Positions 16,299 through 23,671 of a stretch of DNA of 64,000 nucleotides are shown in pieces (the stretch's first letter is position 1; every line of letters starts with the position of its first letter). A model generated the notes under the pieces. The model saw only the letters and a program-made list of their open reading frames with translations. It was not told the origin of the DNA and did no database searches. A program made the translations under genes and the position numbers. Origin of the DNA: BQJD01 sp964350265 (GTDB lineage: Bacteria; Pseudomonadota; Gammaproteobacteria; Arenicellales; CAJQKF01); assembly GCA_964350265.1 (NCBI GenBank), contig CAYGJZ010000004.1:1-64000 (forward strand), read 5' to 3'.

Positions 16299-17153
16299 CT
16301 AGGCCGAGTAGTCGTAAAAGCCGCGACCGCTCTTGCGACCCAGGTGGCCGGCATCGACCATCTGCTTGAGCAGCGGGCAGGGCCGGTACTTGCTGTCGCC
16401 GAACTCGTTGAGCAGGATCTGCTGCACGAACAGGCACACGTCGATGCCGATCATGTCGGCCAGCGCCAGCGGGCCGATGGGATGGTTGGCGCCGAGTTTC
16501 ATGGCCTCGTCGATCTCCGCCGCGCTGGCCACGCCCTCGTGCAGCAGGAACACCGCCTCGTTGATCATCGGCACCAGCATGCGGTTGACGATGAAGCCGG
16601 GCGAGTCCTTCACCCCAACCGGGACCTTGCCCAGTGCCCGTGCCAGCTCGTCGGCGGCGGCATAGGTGGCGTCGGTGGTCTGCAGCGCGCGGATCACCTC
16701 CACCAGCTTCATCAACGGCACCGGGTTGAAGAAGTGCATGCCCACCACCTGTCCCGGGCGACTGCTGGCCGCGGCCAGGCGGGTCAGCGACAGCGACGAG
16801 GTGTTCGAGGCAAGGATGGCATCGGCCCGGGTCACTTCGTGCAGGCGGGCAAACAACGCCAGCTTCAGGTCGATGTTCTCCACCGCCGCCTCGATCACGA
16901 TGTCGACATCGGCCAGCGCCTCGACCTCGGTGGCGGTGGTGATCGCGGCCAGCGCCGCGTCCTGCTGCTCGGCGGTGATGCGCTCCTTCTCCACCAGCTT
17001 GCCGAGACTGCGCCGGATGCCGCCCATGCCACGCTCGAGCTGCGCCGAAGAGATGTCCTGCAGGACGACGGAATAGCCGCTCGCCGCGCCGGCCTGGGCA
17101 ATGCCGCTGCCCATGGTGCCGGCGCCGACGACGCCGATGGTCTTGATGCTCAC
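16299..17153 (-). CDS. 3-hydroxybutyryl-CoA dehydrogenase family protein
   Basis: A 284-residue NAD-dependent 3-hydroxyacyl-CoA dehydrogenase. The Rossmann motif GVVGAGTMGSGIAQ is at residues 7-20. Catalytic segments are ASNTSSLSLT and GMHFFNPVPLMKLVEVI (His of the catalytic dyad). The C-terminal domain has DSPGFIVNRMLVPMINEA and LGANHPIGPLALADMIG. Start GTG 17153 has GGAGA seven bases upstream. It leads a three-gene unit with the ThDP enzyme and YbaN, pointing to CoA-thioester or short-chain acid metabolism. Confidence 0.92.
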   Translation of the reverse strand: MSIKTIGVVGAGTMGSGIAQAGAASGYSVVLQDISSAQLERGMGGIRRSLGKLVEKERITAEQQDAALAAITTATEVEALADVDIVIEAAVENIDLKLALFARLHEVTRADAILASNTSSLSLTRLAAASSRPGQVVGMHFFNPVPLMKLVEVIRALQTTDATYAAADELARALGKVPVGVKDSPGFIVNRMLVPMINEAVFLLHEGVASAAEIDEAMKLGANHPIGPLALADMIGIDVCLFVQQILLNEFGDSKYRPCPLLKQMVDAGHLGRKSGRGFYDYSA

Positions 17154-17232
17154 GTGGATTCTCCGCGATGGCTGGTGACGAGCCGCGGCATTCTGCGCGA
17201 TCACCGTGCAGGTGGCAACCGCGCGGGATGCC

Positions 17233-17577
17233 TCAGTCGGCGGCGGCGAGGTTCACCGGCTGGCCGTGCGGGGTATTCAGGTAGGCACGTCGCCAGCGTT
17301 CCTTGCGCCGGGCCAGTTCGGCCGGTGCCAGGCTGGCCCGCTTAAGGCACAGCCGTTCCAGCGCGTTGAGCCAGTGCAGGTAGTAGTCGCTGCCGTCGTC
17401 GGCCTCGCCGCGGGCGCCAGCGTCGGCGATCTCGGCGGACAGCGCGTCCGCCCACTCCGTCCAGGTGAAGCAGCCCTGCTCGTGCAGGGCCAGGGCCAGG
17501 GCAAAGGCCTCGGCCTGCCAGGGCGCGGCGAACACCGGGCCGTCGTCGTCCGCCGGCAGGCGCGGATCGACGCTCAT
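17233..17577 (-). CDS. nitrile hydratase accessory/activator protein
   Basis: A 114-residue small protein with FAAPWQAEAFALALALHEQGCFTWTEWADALSAE and the YYLHWLNALERL element shared with the N-terminal half of nitrile hydratase beta subunits. This is the usual signature of the short NHase activator, which helps load metal into, or mature, the alpha subunit. ATG 17577 overlaps the beta-subunit stop (ATGA). It is third in the alpha-beta-activator operon. Confidence 0.88.
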   Translation of the reverse strand: MSVDPRLPADDDGPVFAAPWQAEAFALALALHEQGCFTWTEWADALSAEIADAGARGEADDGSDYYLHWLNALERLCLKRASLAPAELARRKERWRRAYLNTPHGQPVNLAAAD

Positions 17578-18224
17578 GCGGCCACCAGGTGCGGCTGCCA
17601 CAGGTCGACGTGGACGCTGTCGTGGCTGTCGTTGCCCCACAGTGCCGAGGCCGGCATGCGCACCGTGTACAGGTGCTCGCCGCGCCTTTCCCCGTGGGCA
17701 TGGGCATCGGCAAAGACATGACAGCCGCGATGGGCGACGATCACCCCGCGATGACCACGGGCGTAGCGCGGCACCCGGGTATGGCCGCGCGGATGGGCGT
17801 TGATCACGCGTACCGCGTCGCCCACGGCGAAGACCGGCGGCGCGCTCGGCGGCAGGTCCACCGGGGCACCCCGGCGCAGCACCGCCGCGACCCGCCCGGC
17901 GGCCAGCGGCGCCTGGCCAGCGGGACCGCTGGCGCGGGCGCCGGCCAGCTCGGCCTCGCTCAACAGCCCCTTCTCGCGCAGCAGCGTGGTCAACCCCGCC
18001 AGCCAGTTCTCGTAGTAGTCGTTGCGCAGGTAGTCCACCGGGTGCTGGCGTTCCCGGGCATGGCGGGACTCGTCGAGGTTCCAGTGCCCAAGCGCGCCGC
18101 AGGCCAGGGTGATGGCGAAGGCGCGACGTTGCCAGGCATGGTGGAAGACCGGCTCGTCGCGCTCCGCCTGCGCAGCCACCGGGCCGAGGCCGTGCATGCC
18201 GCCAAGATCGTGGGCGCCGTTCAC
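17574..18224 (-). CDS. nthB: nitrile hydratase beta subunit
   Basis: A 216-residue subunit. MNGAHDLGGMHGLGPV at the start is the family N-terminus, followed by WQRRAFAITLACGALGHWNLDESRHARE and YLRNDYYENWLAGL. The C-terminal SH3-like barrel has FAVGDAVRVINAHPRGHTRVPRY. It supplies the arginines that contact the metal-bound cysteine-sulfenate of the alpha chain. The start GTG 18224 overlaps the alpha stop (GTGA). The length is typical for the cobalt class. Confidence 0.93.
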   Translation of the reverse strand: MNGAHDLGGMHGLGPVAAQAERDEPVFHHAWQRRAFAITLACGALGHWNLDESRHARERQHPVDYLRNDYYENWLAGLTTLLREKGLLSEAELAGARASGPAGQAPLAAGRVAAVLRRGAPVDLPPSAPPVFAVGDAVRVINAHPRGHTRVPRYARGHRGVIVAHRGCHVFADAHAHGERRGEHLYTVRMPASALWGNDSHDSVHVDLWQPHLVAA

Positions 18225-18871
18225 GACGGCGACACCGGCGCCAGGACCTCCACGCCGATCATGCTGTTGCGGGTCACCAGCGCGGCCAGCGCCGGCTCGT
18301 CCAGCGCCTCGCTGCCCGGCGGGCGCATCGGCAGCACCAGGTAGCGCATCTCGGCGGTGGAGTCCCACACCCGCACCTCGACGCCGTCTTCCAGGACGGT
18401 GCCGAACTCGGCCAGCACGCCGCGCGGATCGGACACCGCGCGGGCGCGGTAGGGGGCCGACTTGTACCAGGCCGGCGGCAGGCCGAGCACCGGCCAGGGG
18501 TAGCAGGAGCACAGCGTGCAGACCACCAGGTTGTGCACCGCGGGGGTGTTCTCCACCACCGCCATGTGCTCGCCCTGGCGACCGCCGAAGCCCATCGCCT
18601 CGATGGCGGCGGTGGCATCGGCCAGCAGCCACGCGCGGTAGTCATCGTCGCACCAGGCCCGGGCCACCACCCGTGCGCCGTTGCGCGGGCCGACGCGGTG
18701 CTCGTAGGTATCGATCAGCACGTCCAGCGCGGCCGGGTCGACCAGGCCCTTCTCCACCAGCAGCGACTCCAGCGCCTTGACCCGCAATGCCGGGTCCGGC
18801 GGTGGCTCGGTGTGATCGTGATCGTGGTGATGGTGGCCAGGGGACTGGCCGGGCTCGTGTTCGTCGCCCAT
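18221..18871 (-). CDS. nthA: nitrile hydratase alpha subunit, cobalt type
   Basis: A 216-residue catalytic subunit hydrating nitriles to amides in the cytoplasm. The metal-claw motif VCTLCSCYPWPVLGLPP has Thr after the first Cys, which by established rule marks the Co(III) class (Ser marks Fe). NSMIGVEVL and TEMRYLVLP-like text (TAEMRYLVLP) close the domain. Residues 1-26 are His/Asp-rich (HHHHDHDH), possibly helping cobalt acquisition. ATG 18871 was chosen because upstream codons lack family similarity. Two HupE/UreJ-type metal permeases are encoded about 1.6 kb away, and an extended -10 TGCTACAAT lies just upstream. Confidence 0.94.
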   Translation of the reverse strand: MGDEHEPGQSPGHHHHDHDHTEPPPDPALRVKALESLLVEKGLVDPAALDVLIDTYEHRVGPRNGARVVARAWCDDDYRAWLLADATAAIEAMGFGGRQGEHMAVVENTPAVHNLVVCTLCSCYPWPVLGLPPAWYKSAPYRARAVSDPRGVLAEFGTVLEDGVEVRVWDSTAEMRYLVLPMRPPGSEALDEPALAALVTRNSMIGVEVLAPVSPS

Positions 18872-18901
18872 GCTCGGCTCCGCGCCGCTTCGGGAACGGG
18901 C

Positions 18902-18910
18902 ATTGTAGCA
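18902..18910 (-). promoter_or_regulatory. extended -10 promoter of the nitrile hydratase operon
   Basis: The minus strand reads TGCTACAAT, i.e. TGn joined to TACAAT (5 of 6), an extended -10 that can work without a good -35 (none is visible). The predicted start point leaves a leader of about 25 nt before the alpha-subunit ATG. Confidence 0.5.
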
Positions 18911-18986
18911 ACCCGGCGTGCCGCGCACTTGCCCGTCACCGGCGGCGGGCGCACAATGATCGGCCCGCGTTCACCCGTTGCCGGCC

Positions 18987-19361
18987 ATGTCCGCCATCGC
19001 CCATCTTCGTTCCGGCGTCCTGCTCGTGCTGCTGCCCGGCTTCGCCCTCGGCTTCCTGGCGGCGCTTGGCATCCGCCACGCCGATACCCTGGTCGCGCTG
19101 ACCGCCGATGCCTACCAGGCCCGCTTCCGCGCCATGACCTCGACCCCGTCCACGCCGCTGCGCTACTACGCGGTGCACGATCGCGACCTGCAACTGGCAG
19201 CCATCGCGCCACCCGGGGTGGCCGCGGTCGCCGCCACGTCGCTCGGCGGATTGAGCGCCATCGAGATCGTGCCCGGAGGCCAGGAGGCCATCCACCGACT
19301 GCGCCAGGTCCCCGGCGTGTACTACGTCCTCGCCGGCAACCTGCCGCTCGTCTGCCACTGA
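18987..19361 (+). CDS. small membrane-anchored protein of unknown function
   Basis: A 124-residue protein with one strong N-terminal helix (GVLLVLLPGFALGFLAALGI) acting as an uncleaved anchor or signal peptide. A soluble domain of about 95 residues follows, with YYAVHDRDLQLAAIAPPGVAAVAA and a C-terminal YYVLAGNLPLVCH. I recognise no family. ATG 18987 is preferred over an in-frame TTG nine bases upstream. It stands alone, divergent from the nitrile hydratase operon and convergent with the glycine-rich gene. Confidence 0.6.
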   Translation: MSAIAHLRSGVLLVLLPGFALGFLAALGIRHADTLVALTADAYQARFRAMTSTPSTPLRYYAVHDRDLQLAAIAPPGVAAVAATSLGGLSAIEIVPGGQEAIHRLRQVPGVYYVLAGNLPLVCH

Positions 19362-19363
19362 CC

Positions 19364-19378
19364 GGCGCCACCGGCGCC
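19364..19378. terminator. hairpin between convergent genes
   Basis: GGCGCC-ACC-GGCGCC: a self-complementary 6-bp stem in the 25-bp gap between two convergent genes, without a T-tract. Possible shared stem-type terminator. Confidence 0.3.
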
Positions 19379-19386
19379 CCGGCCGC

Positions 19387-20289
19387 TCAGCCCCAGCGCA
19401 GCAACGCCAGGCCGTTGCCGCCGGCACCGCCGCCGTCGGCACCGGGCAGCACGTGCCCGGCAACGGGGTTCGCGTCCCGTTCCCGGACCAGGCAGGTGCC
19501 ACCGCAACGTCCGCCTTCGCCGGCGGCGCCGCCAAGCCGGGCATTGCCGCCCGGCCCGCCGACGATGCCGCCGCCACCGCCGCCGTTGCCGCCGTTGGAG
19601 ACCGCGCCGATGGTGCGCCCGGCCTGTCCGCTGCCGCGCCCGGCCGGTGCCTCCGCGCCGCCACCGCGGCCATGGGGCTGGTGACCGGCCTCGATCTCCA
19701 CCCGGCCACCGCCGCCGCCACCGCCGGCTGCCACCAGCAGGCGGGTCTCGCCCCGCAGCAGGGCCGAGCCGGCACCACCGCCGCCACCACCGCCACCGAC
19801 ACCGGCGGGGGAGGCATCACTGCCGTCACCGCCGTCGAGACCACAGGCCGACGGTCCCCCGGCACCGCCATGCAGACGGCCACCGTCGGTGCCGGCCGCA
19901 CCGATGCACACGGTCAGCATTTCCCCGGGCACCACCGGGATGGTCACGGTGATGGCGGCACCGGCGCCGCCGCGGCAGCGGGCGGTCAGGCCCTGGGCAA
20001 GCCGCGGACCGTCGCCGCCGTCGGCACCGCGCAGCGCCACCTTGAGCATCATCACCCGCGGTGGCACCGAGAACACGAAACGTCCCGGGCGATCGAACAG
20101 GGCCTCGCCGGGAAACGGCAACTCGACACCGTCGCCGGCTTCGCCGGGCGGTGCCTGCGGCAGCGGCAGGTCCGGTAACGGCGGCCGGGCAGGCAGCGGG
20201 TCGGGCCAGGCCGCCGGACCGCGCAGCCGGGCGCGGGCATCGGGGTGGAGGGAAAGGGGTTCAAGCAGCTGGGTCATCTTGCGGATCAT
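19387..20289 (-). CDS. glycine-rich protein with ALK/Gly_rich-like domain
   Basis: A 300-residue protein with a Pro-rich head (residues 15-60) and then GRFVFSVPPRVMMLKVALRGADGG, the entry strand found before glycine-rich domains (F.VP..V..L.V.L.GA.GG). The rest is extremely Gly-rich with TVTIPVVPGEMLTVCIGAAG and LLVAAGGGGGGG elements, the pattern of the Gly_rich domain known from ALK/LTK receptors and some bacterial surface or phage-tail proteins. Several cysteines (SACGLDG, GRCGGTC) may cross-link. There is no signal peptide or membrane helix. ATG 20289 follows GGAGG. The role is unknown; coat, adhesin or polyglycine-II scaffold are possibilities. Confidence 0.75.
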   Translation of the reverse strand: MIRKMTQLLEPLSLHPDARARLRGPAAWPDPLPARPPLPDLPLPQAPPGEAGDGVELPFPGEALFDRPGRFVFSVPPRVMMLKVALRGADGGDGPRLAQGLTARCRGGAGAAITVTIPVVPGEMLTVCIGAAGTDGGRLHGGAGGPSACGLDGGDGSDASPAGVGGGGGGGGAGSALLRGETRLLVAAGGGGGGGRVEIEAGHQPHGRGGGAEAPAGRGSGQAGRTIGAVSNGGNGGGGGGIVGGPGGNARLGGAAGEGGRCGGTCLVRERDANPVAGHVLPGADGGGAGGNGLALLRWG

Positions 20290-20426
20290 GGTTCCTCCGT
20301 GTCATCCCTCGACGACCCGACGTCCTCGTGCACCCGGTTGACAGCGGCATGGGCATCGATCCGCCTGTCGGTCGTCCTTGGTAAAGAAGCCTTTGACCGA
20401 ATGGTCTTCCCGGGGTTCCCTGTTGG

Positions 20427-20444
20427 CCACTGGTTACCCAGTGG
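20427..20444. promoter_or_regulatory. inverted repeat upstream of the HupE-type permease operon
   Basis: CCACTGG-TTAC-CCAGTGG is a perfect 7-bp inverted repeat in the 220-bp space between the glycine-rich gene and the permease start. The space has no other gene. A -10-like TAAAAT follows at 20466-20471. It could be an operator for a metal-responsive repressor, or a hairpin. Confidence 0.4.
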
Positions 20445-20512
20445 TATCGGCATGGTAGATTGGAACTAAAATGACCCGTCACCGGTTTCATCCACCCCGT
20501 AAGGAATCCGCC

Positions 20513-21103
20513 ATGCACCGACCCATGCTCCGCACCGTCTCGATCCTTCTTCTTGCCACCGTCGCCGGCAGTGCAGCCGCGCATACCGGCGAGGGTCTGT
20601 CCGGCGGCTTCGCCAGCGGCTTCGCGCACCCCCTGCTCGGCTGGGACCACGTCGCCGCGATGGTCGCGGTGGGCCTGTGGGGCGCCTTCCTCGGCAGCCC
20701 GGCAATCTGGATCCTGCCGGTGGTGTTCCCGCTGGTGATGGCCCTCGGCGGCGCCATGGGCGTGGCCGGCATCCCGGTGCCGGCGGTGGAAACCGGCATC
20801 GCGGCATCGGCCCTGGTGCTCGGCCTGATGGTGCTGTTCAGCGTGCGCCCGCCCATCGCGGTGGCCGCGATCCTGGTCGGCGCCTTCGCCATCTTCCACG
20901 GTCATGCCCACGGCACCGAATTGCCCGATGCCGCCAACGCGGTGGCCTACAGCGTCGGCTTCGTGATCGCCACCGGCCTGCTGCACCTGGCCGGCATCGC
21001 CCTCGGCGGCCTGGTGCGCTGGCCGGCCGGGCGGTGGCTGGTGCGCGCCTGCGGCGGCGGCATCGCGCTGGCCGGCGTGGGGTTTCTCACCGGCGCCCTG
21101 TGA
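20513..21103 (+). CDS. HupE/UreJ family metal (Ni/Co) permease
   Basis: A 196-residue inner-membrane protein with a signal-like first helix (TVSILLLATVAGSAAAHTGEG). The family metal motif FAHPLLGWDHVAAMVAVGLW is present, as is the histidine cluster FHGHAHGTE. Six to seven hydrophobic helices follow. HupE/UreJ proteins import nickel for hydrogenase or urease, or cobalt. Neither enzyme is encoded here, whereas a cobalt nitrile hydratase lies upstream, making cobalt a reasonable substrate. ATG 20513 has TAAGGA upstream; an earlier in-frame ATG at 20471 precedes it and would spoil the signal peptide. Confidence 0.88.
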   Translation: MHRPMLRTVSILLLATVAGSAAAHTGEGLSGGFASGFAHPLLGWDHVAAMVAVGLWGAFLGSPAIWILPVVFPLVMALGGAMGVAGIPVPAVETGIAASALVLGLMVLFSVRPPIAVAAILVGAFAIFHGHAHGTELPDAANAVAYSVGFVIATGLLHLAGIALGGLVRWPAGRWLVRACGGGIALAGVGFLTGAL

Positions 21104-21678
21104 GGAGCGTTCTCGGCCTCGCCGCGCTGCTGGCGCCCACCGCGCCGGCACGGGCACACACCACCATCGAGGGTATCGGCGAGTTCTACAACGGCCTGCT
21201 GCACCCGGCGGTGGTGCCCGCCCATGCCATCGTGCTGGTGGGTCTTGGCCTGCTGCTCGGCCAGCAGGGTGTTGCCCACCTGTGGCGCGCCCTGCCGGTG
21301 TTCGCCGCCGCGCTTGCCGTCGCCCTGCTGGCGTCCGGCCAGGCCGCGGTGCCCGCGGCGGCGAGCTGGCTGCTGGTCGCCGCCCTTGCCTGCGGCCTGC
21401 TGCTGGCGTCGGCAATGCACCTGCCGATCGCGGCGGGCACGGTGCTTGCCCTGGCCACCGCGGCGCTGGTGGGCCTGGACTCGGCGCCCGACCTGGTCGG
21501 CGCCGAGCGGCTGCTGACGCTGGCCGGCACCTGGCTCTCGGCCAGCTTCGCGGTGCTGTGGTTCTTCGCCCTCGCCGACGTCGGCCGTCGGCCCTGGCAG
21601 CAGGTGGCCGTGCGGGTGGCCGGATCGTGGATCGCGGCCGCCTCCTTGATGGTGCTTGCCCTCGGCCTGGCCGCCTGA
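21100..21678 (+). CDS. second HupE/UreJ-like membrane protein
   Basis: A 192-residue multi-helix membrane protein whose start GTG 21100 overlaps the stop of the previous permease (GTGA). After a signal-like helix it has HTTIEGIGEFYNGLLHPAVVPAHAIVLVGLGLLLGQQG, where His residues near the outer face resemble the HupE/UreJ_2 group, then five more helices. It is probably a partner or paralogue of the upstream permease in metal uptake. Confidence in the exact family is lower than for its neighbour. Confidence 0.75.
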   Translation: MRSVLGLAALLAPTAPARAHTTIEGIGEFYNGLLHPAVVPAHAIVLVGLGLLLGQQGVAHLWRALPVFAAALAVALLASGQAAVPAAASWLLVAALACGLLLASAMHLPIAAGTVLALATAALVGLDSAPDLVGAERLLTLAGTWLSASFAVLWFFALADVGRRPWQQVAVRVAGSWIAAASLMVLALGLAA

Positions 21679-21685
21679 CGCCGCG

Positions 21686-22099
21686 CTACTCCACCGTGAT
21701 GGTGATGGTCTCCGAGGCCACCGGTGGCTGGTGCGGCACGTGGGCGAGATCGCCGAGCAGCAGTTGCAGCGTGTGCGTGCCCGGGGCCAGCTCGACGTGG
21801 GCCTCGGTCTGGCCGCCACCGAAGTGGCGATGGTGCTCGTCGCTGGGGATCGGCTGGCCGGGATCGGGCATCGGCGTATCGATCAGCAGGTGATGATGGC
21901 CGGTGTTGTCCACCGCCACCCCGGCCGGGGCCACGCCCATGCCGCGCAGCCCGAACTGCACGTGCACCGGGCTGGAGACGGTGGCGCCGTCGGCGGGGCT
22001 GATGAAGTAGACGGCGGCGCCTTCGCCCGCCGGTGCGGCCCAGGCCGCGGAAGCAGCCAACAGGGCCGAGAAGAGCACAACACGTTGCAGGCTAGCCAT
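21686..22099 (-). CDS. DUF4399 periplasmic protein
   Basis: A 137-residue exported protein. Residues 1-23 (VVLFSALLAASAAWA|APAGE) are a signal peptide. The remaining single domain has VYFISPADGATVSSPVHVQFGLRGMGVAPAG, TGHHHLLIDTPMP and HHRHFGGGQTEAHVEL, which identify DUF4399, a beta-rich domain rich in histidines that could bind metal. Function unknown. ATG 22099 is preceded by GGAGG. It is convergent with the HupE-like pair, only seven bases apart. Confidence 0.88.
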   Translation of the reverse strand: MASLQRVVLFSALLAASAAWAAPAGEGAAVYFISPADGATVSSPVHVQFGLRGMGVAPAGVAVDNTGHHHLLIDTPMPDPGQPIPSDEHHRHFGGGQTEAHVELAPGTHTLQLLLGDLAHVPHQPPVASETITITVE

Positions 22100-22179
22100 G
22101 GGAATCCTCCGTTGCGGTGATCCGTAGGCGATAGCGTAGACCGAAGCGACACGCCGGGGAAGTCCCCGCGACGGCGCGG

Positions 22180-23535
22180 CTACAGGTACCAGTGATGCTC
22201 GCGGGGATGGATCTGCGCCATGAAGGCGTCGAACTCGGCCTGCTTCACCTCGGCGTACAGGTCGAGGTAGTCGCGGCCGAAGTAGTCCGGCAGGATGCGC
22301 GCGCCGCGCAGGTGGTCCAGCGCCTTCCACAGCGTGGTCGGCAGGCTCTCGTCCACCGCCGAGCCGGCATTGCCGGTGTGCCGCGGCGGAGCGGGCAGGC
22401 CGCGCACCAGGCCGTGGTGCAGGCCGGCCAGCACCGCCGCCACCACCAGGTAGGGATTGGCCTCGGCGCCGGCGACGCGGTGCTCGATGCGGCGGTTGGC
22501 GCCGTCGCTGGGCGGGATGCGAAAGGCCACCGAGCGATTGTTCTCCCCCCAGTCCCGGGTCACCGGAACGAACTCGTCGGGGGCGAAGCGGCGGTAGACG
22601 TTGAGGTTGGGGGCGAACAGTGCCATGGCCTCGGCCATGGTCCCGGCCAGGCCGGCCACCGCGCAGGACAGCCGCGTCTCGCCATCGGCGCGGGCCGGGT
22701 CGAAGACGTTCTCGCCGTGCTCGTCGGCCAGGCTGACGTGCACGTGCATGCCGCTGCCGGACTGGTCGGCGAAGGGCTTGGACAGGAAGGTGGCGTCGAA
22801 GCCGTGGGCGCGACTGGTGCCGACCACCGCGCGGCGCAGCAGCGCGGCGTGGTCCGCCGCCGCCAGCGGGTCGGCGACGTGGGCGAGGTTGATCTCGAAC
22901 TGCCCCGCCCCGTACTCGCTGATCATGCTGGTGGTGGGCACGCCCTGGGCGGCGCAGGCCGACTCGATGGCGCCGAGCACCTCGCCGTACTCGTCGAGCT
23001 TGTCCACCGAAAGCACCCGGCCACCGGCTTCGCGCAGGCCGCTGCGTGGCGATGTCACCGCTCGCGGGCTGCCATCGTCGCCGCGCCGGGGATCGAGCAG
23101 GTAGAACTCGAGTTCCACCGCCAGGGTGGGCACCAGGCCCAACTCGCCGAAGCGGGCCGCCACCTTCTCCAGCACCCGTCGCGGGTCATGGGAAAGGGGC
23201 TGCCCGTCGGCGGCGCCGACCAGGGTGGCGAGCACCTGGGCGCGGTCGCCGGGAAGCCACGGCACCGGCGCCAGGGTGCCGGGCAGCGGCCGCGCAAAGG
23301 CGTCGGGGTCGCCGTCGGAAAAGCCGTGGCCCATCGGGTCGGCGGTGTTGCCGAGCACGTCCACCAGCTGCATGGCGGCGCAGACCGGCGTGCCGACACG
23401 GTAGACGGTGGACATGGCGTCGCGTGGCAGGCGCTTGCCGATGGCGTGGCCGCACAGGTCGATGACCAGCACGTCGAGATGAGACGTCTGCGGGTGCGCG
23501 GCCAGGTAGCGCGCCAGTTCTTCGTGTTGCTCCAC
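22180..23535 (-). CDS. glutamine synthetase family ligase (gamma-glutamyl-amine synthetase-like)
   Basis: A 451-residue type I glutamine-synthetase fold enzyme. Catalytic segments are VELEFYLLD (Glu metal ligands), GAGQFEINL, SGSGMHVHVSL (His), RDWGENNRSVAFRIPPSD (Arg) and IEHRVAGAEANPYLVVAAVLAG. It lacks the adenylylation-tyrosine loop typical of GlnA. The length and the PNLNVYRRFAPDEFVPV text fit PuuA-like enzymes that ligate glutamate to an amine such as putrescine. The amine is unknown. Start GTG 23535 has GGGGG about seven bases upstream. Confidence 0.88.
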   Translation of the reverse strand: MEQHEELARYLAAHPQTSHLDVLVIDLCGHAIGKRLPRDAMSTVYRVGTPVCAAMQLVDVLGNTADPMGHGFSDGDPDAFARPLPGTLAPVPWLPGDRAQVLATLVGAADGQPLSHDPRRVLEKVAARFGELGLVPTLAVELEFYLLDPRRGDDGSPRAVTSPRSGLREAGGRVLSVDKLDEYGEVLGAIESACAAQGVPTTSMISEYGAGQFEINLAHVADPLAAADHAALLRRAVVGTSRAHGFDATFLSKPFADQSGSGMHVHVSLADEHGENVFDPARADGETRLSCAVAGLAGTMAEAMALFAPNLNVYRRFAPDEFVPVTRDWGENNRSVAFRIPPSDGANRRIEHRVAGAEANPYLVVAAVLAGLHHGLVRGLPAPPRHTGNAGSAVDESLPTTLWKALDHLRGARILPDYFGRDYLDLYAEVKQAEFDAFMAQIHPREHHWYL

Positions 23536-23610
23536 CGATTCCCCCCGGCGGCACCGGACTCGATCCCGCGCATGGCATGCCGGGGCCAGGGTCGGCGCCG
23601 GCCGGGGCAG

Positions 23611-23616
23611 TATACT
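23611..23616 (+). promoter_or_regulatory. -10 element (TATACT) before denD
   Basis: TATACT (5 of 6) in the divergent space between the ligase and denD genes, giving a leader of about 50 nt. No clear -35 is seen. Confidence 0.4.
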
Positions 23617-23671
23617 TGGCCGGGCCGGGCACCGCCCGGTCCCTGGCAAGACCACCTTCACGGGAGCATCG

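Noticed and set aside
14438..16369. 643-codon plus-strand frame opposite the ThDP enzyme
   Set aside because: Antisense to a gene with complete ThDP motifs; no coding signature of its own.
19387..20289. Glycine-rich gene considered as a phage tail or prophage remnant
   Set aside because: No other phage gene, integrase or attachment site flanks it; neighbours are ordinary metabolic genes.
20338..20343. TTGACA considered as the -35 of the HupE-type operon
   Set aside because: No -10 hexamer lies 16-18 bp downstream and the start codon is too far away.
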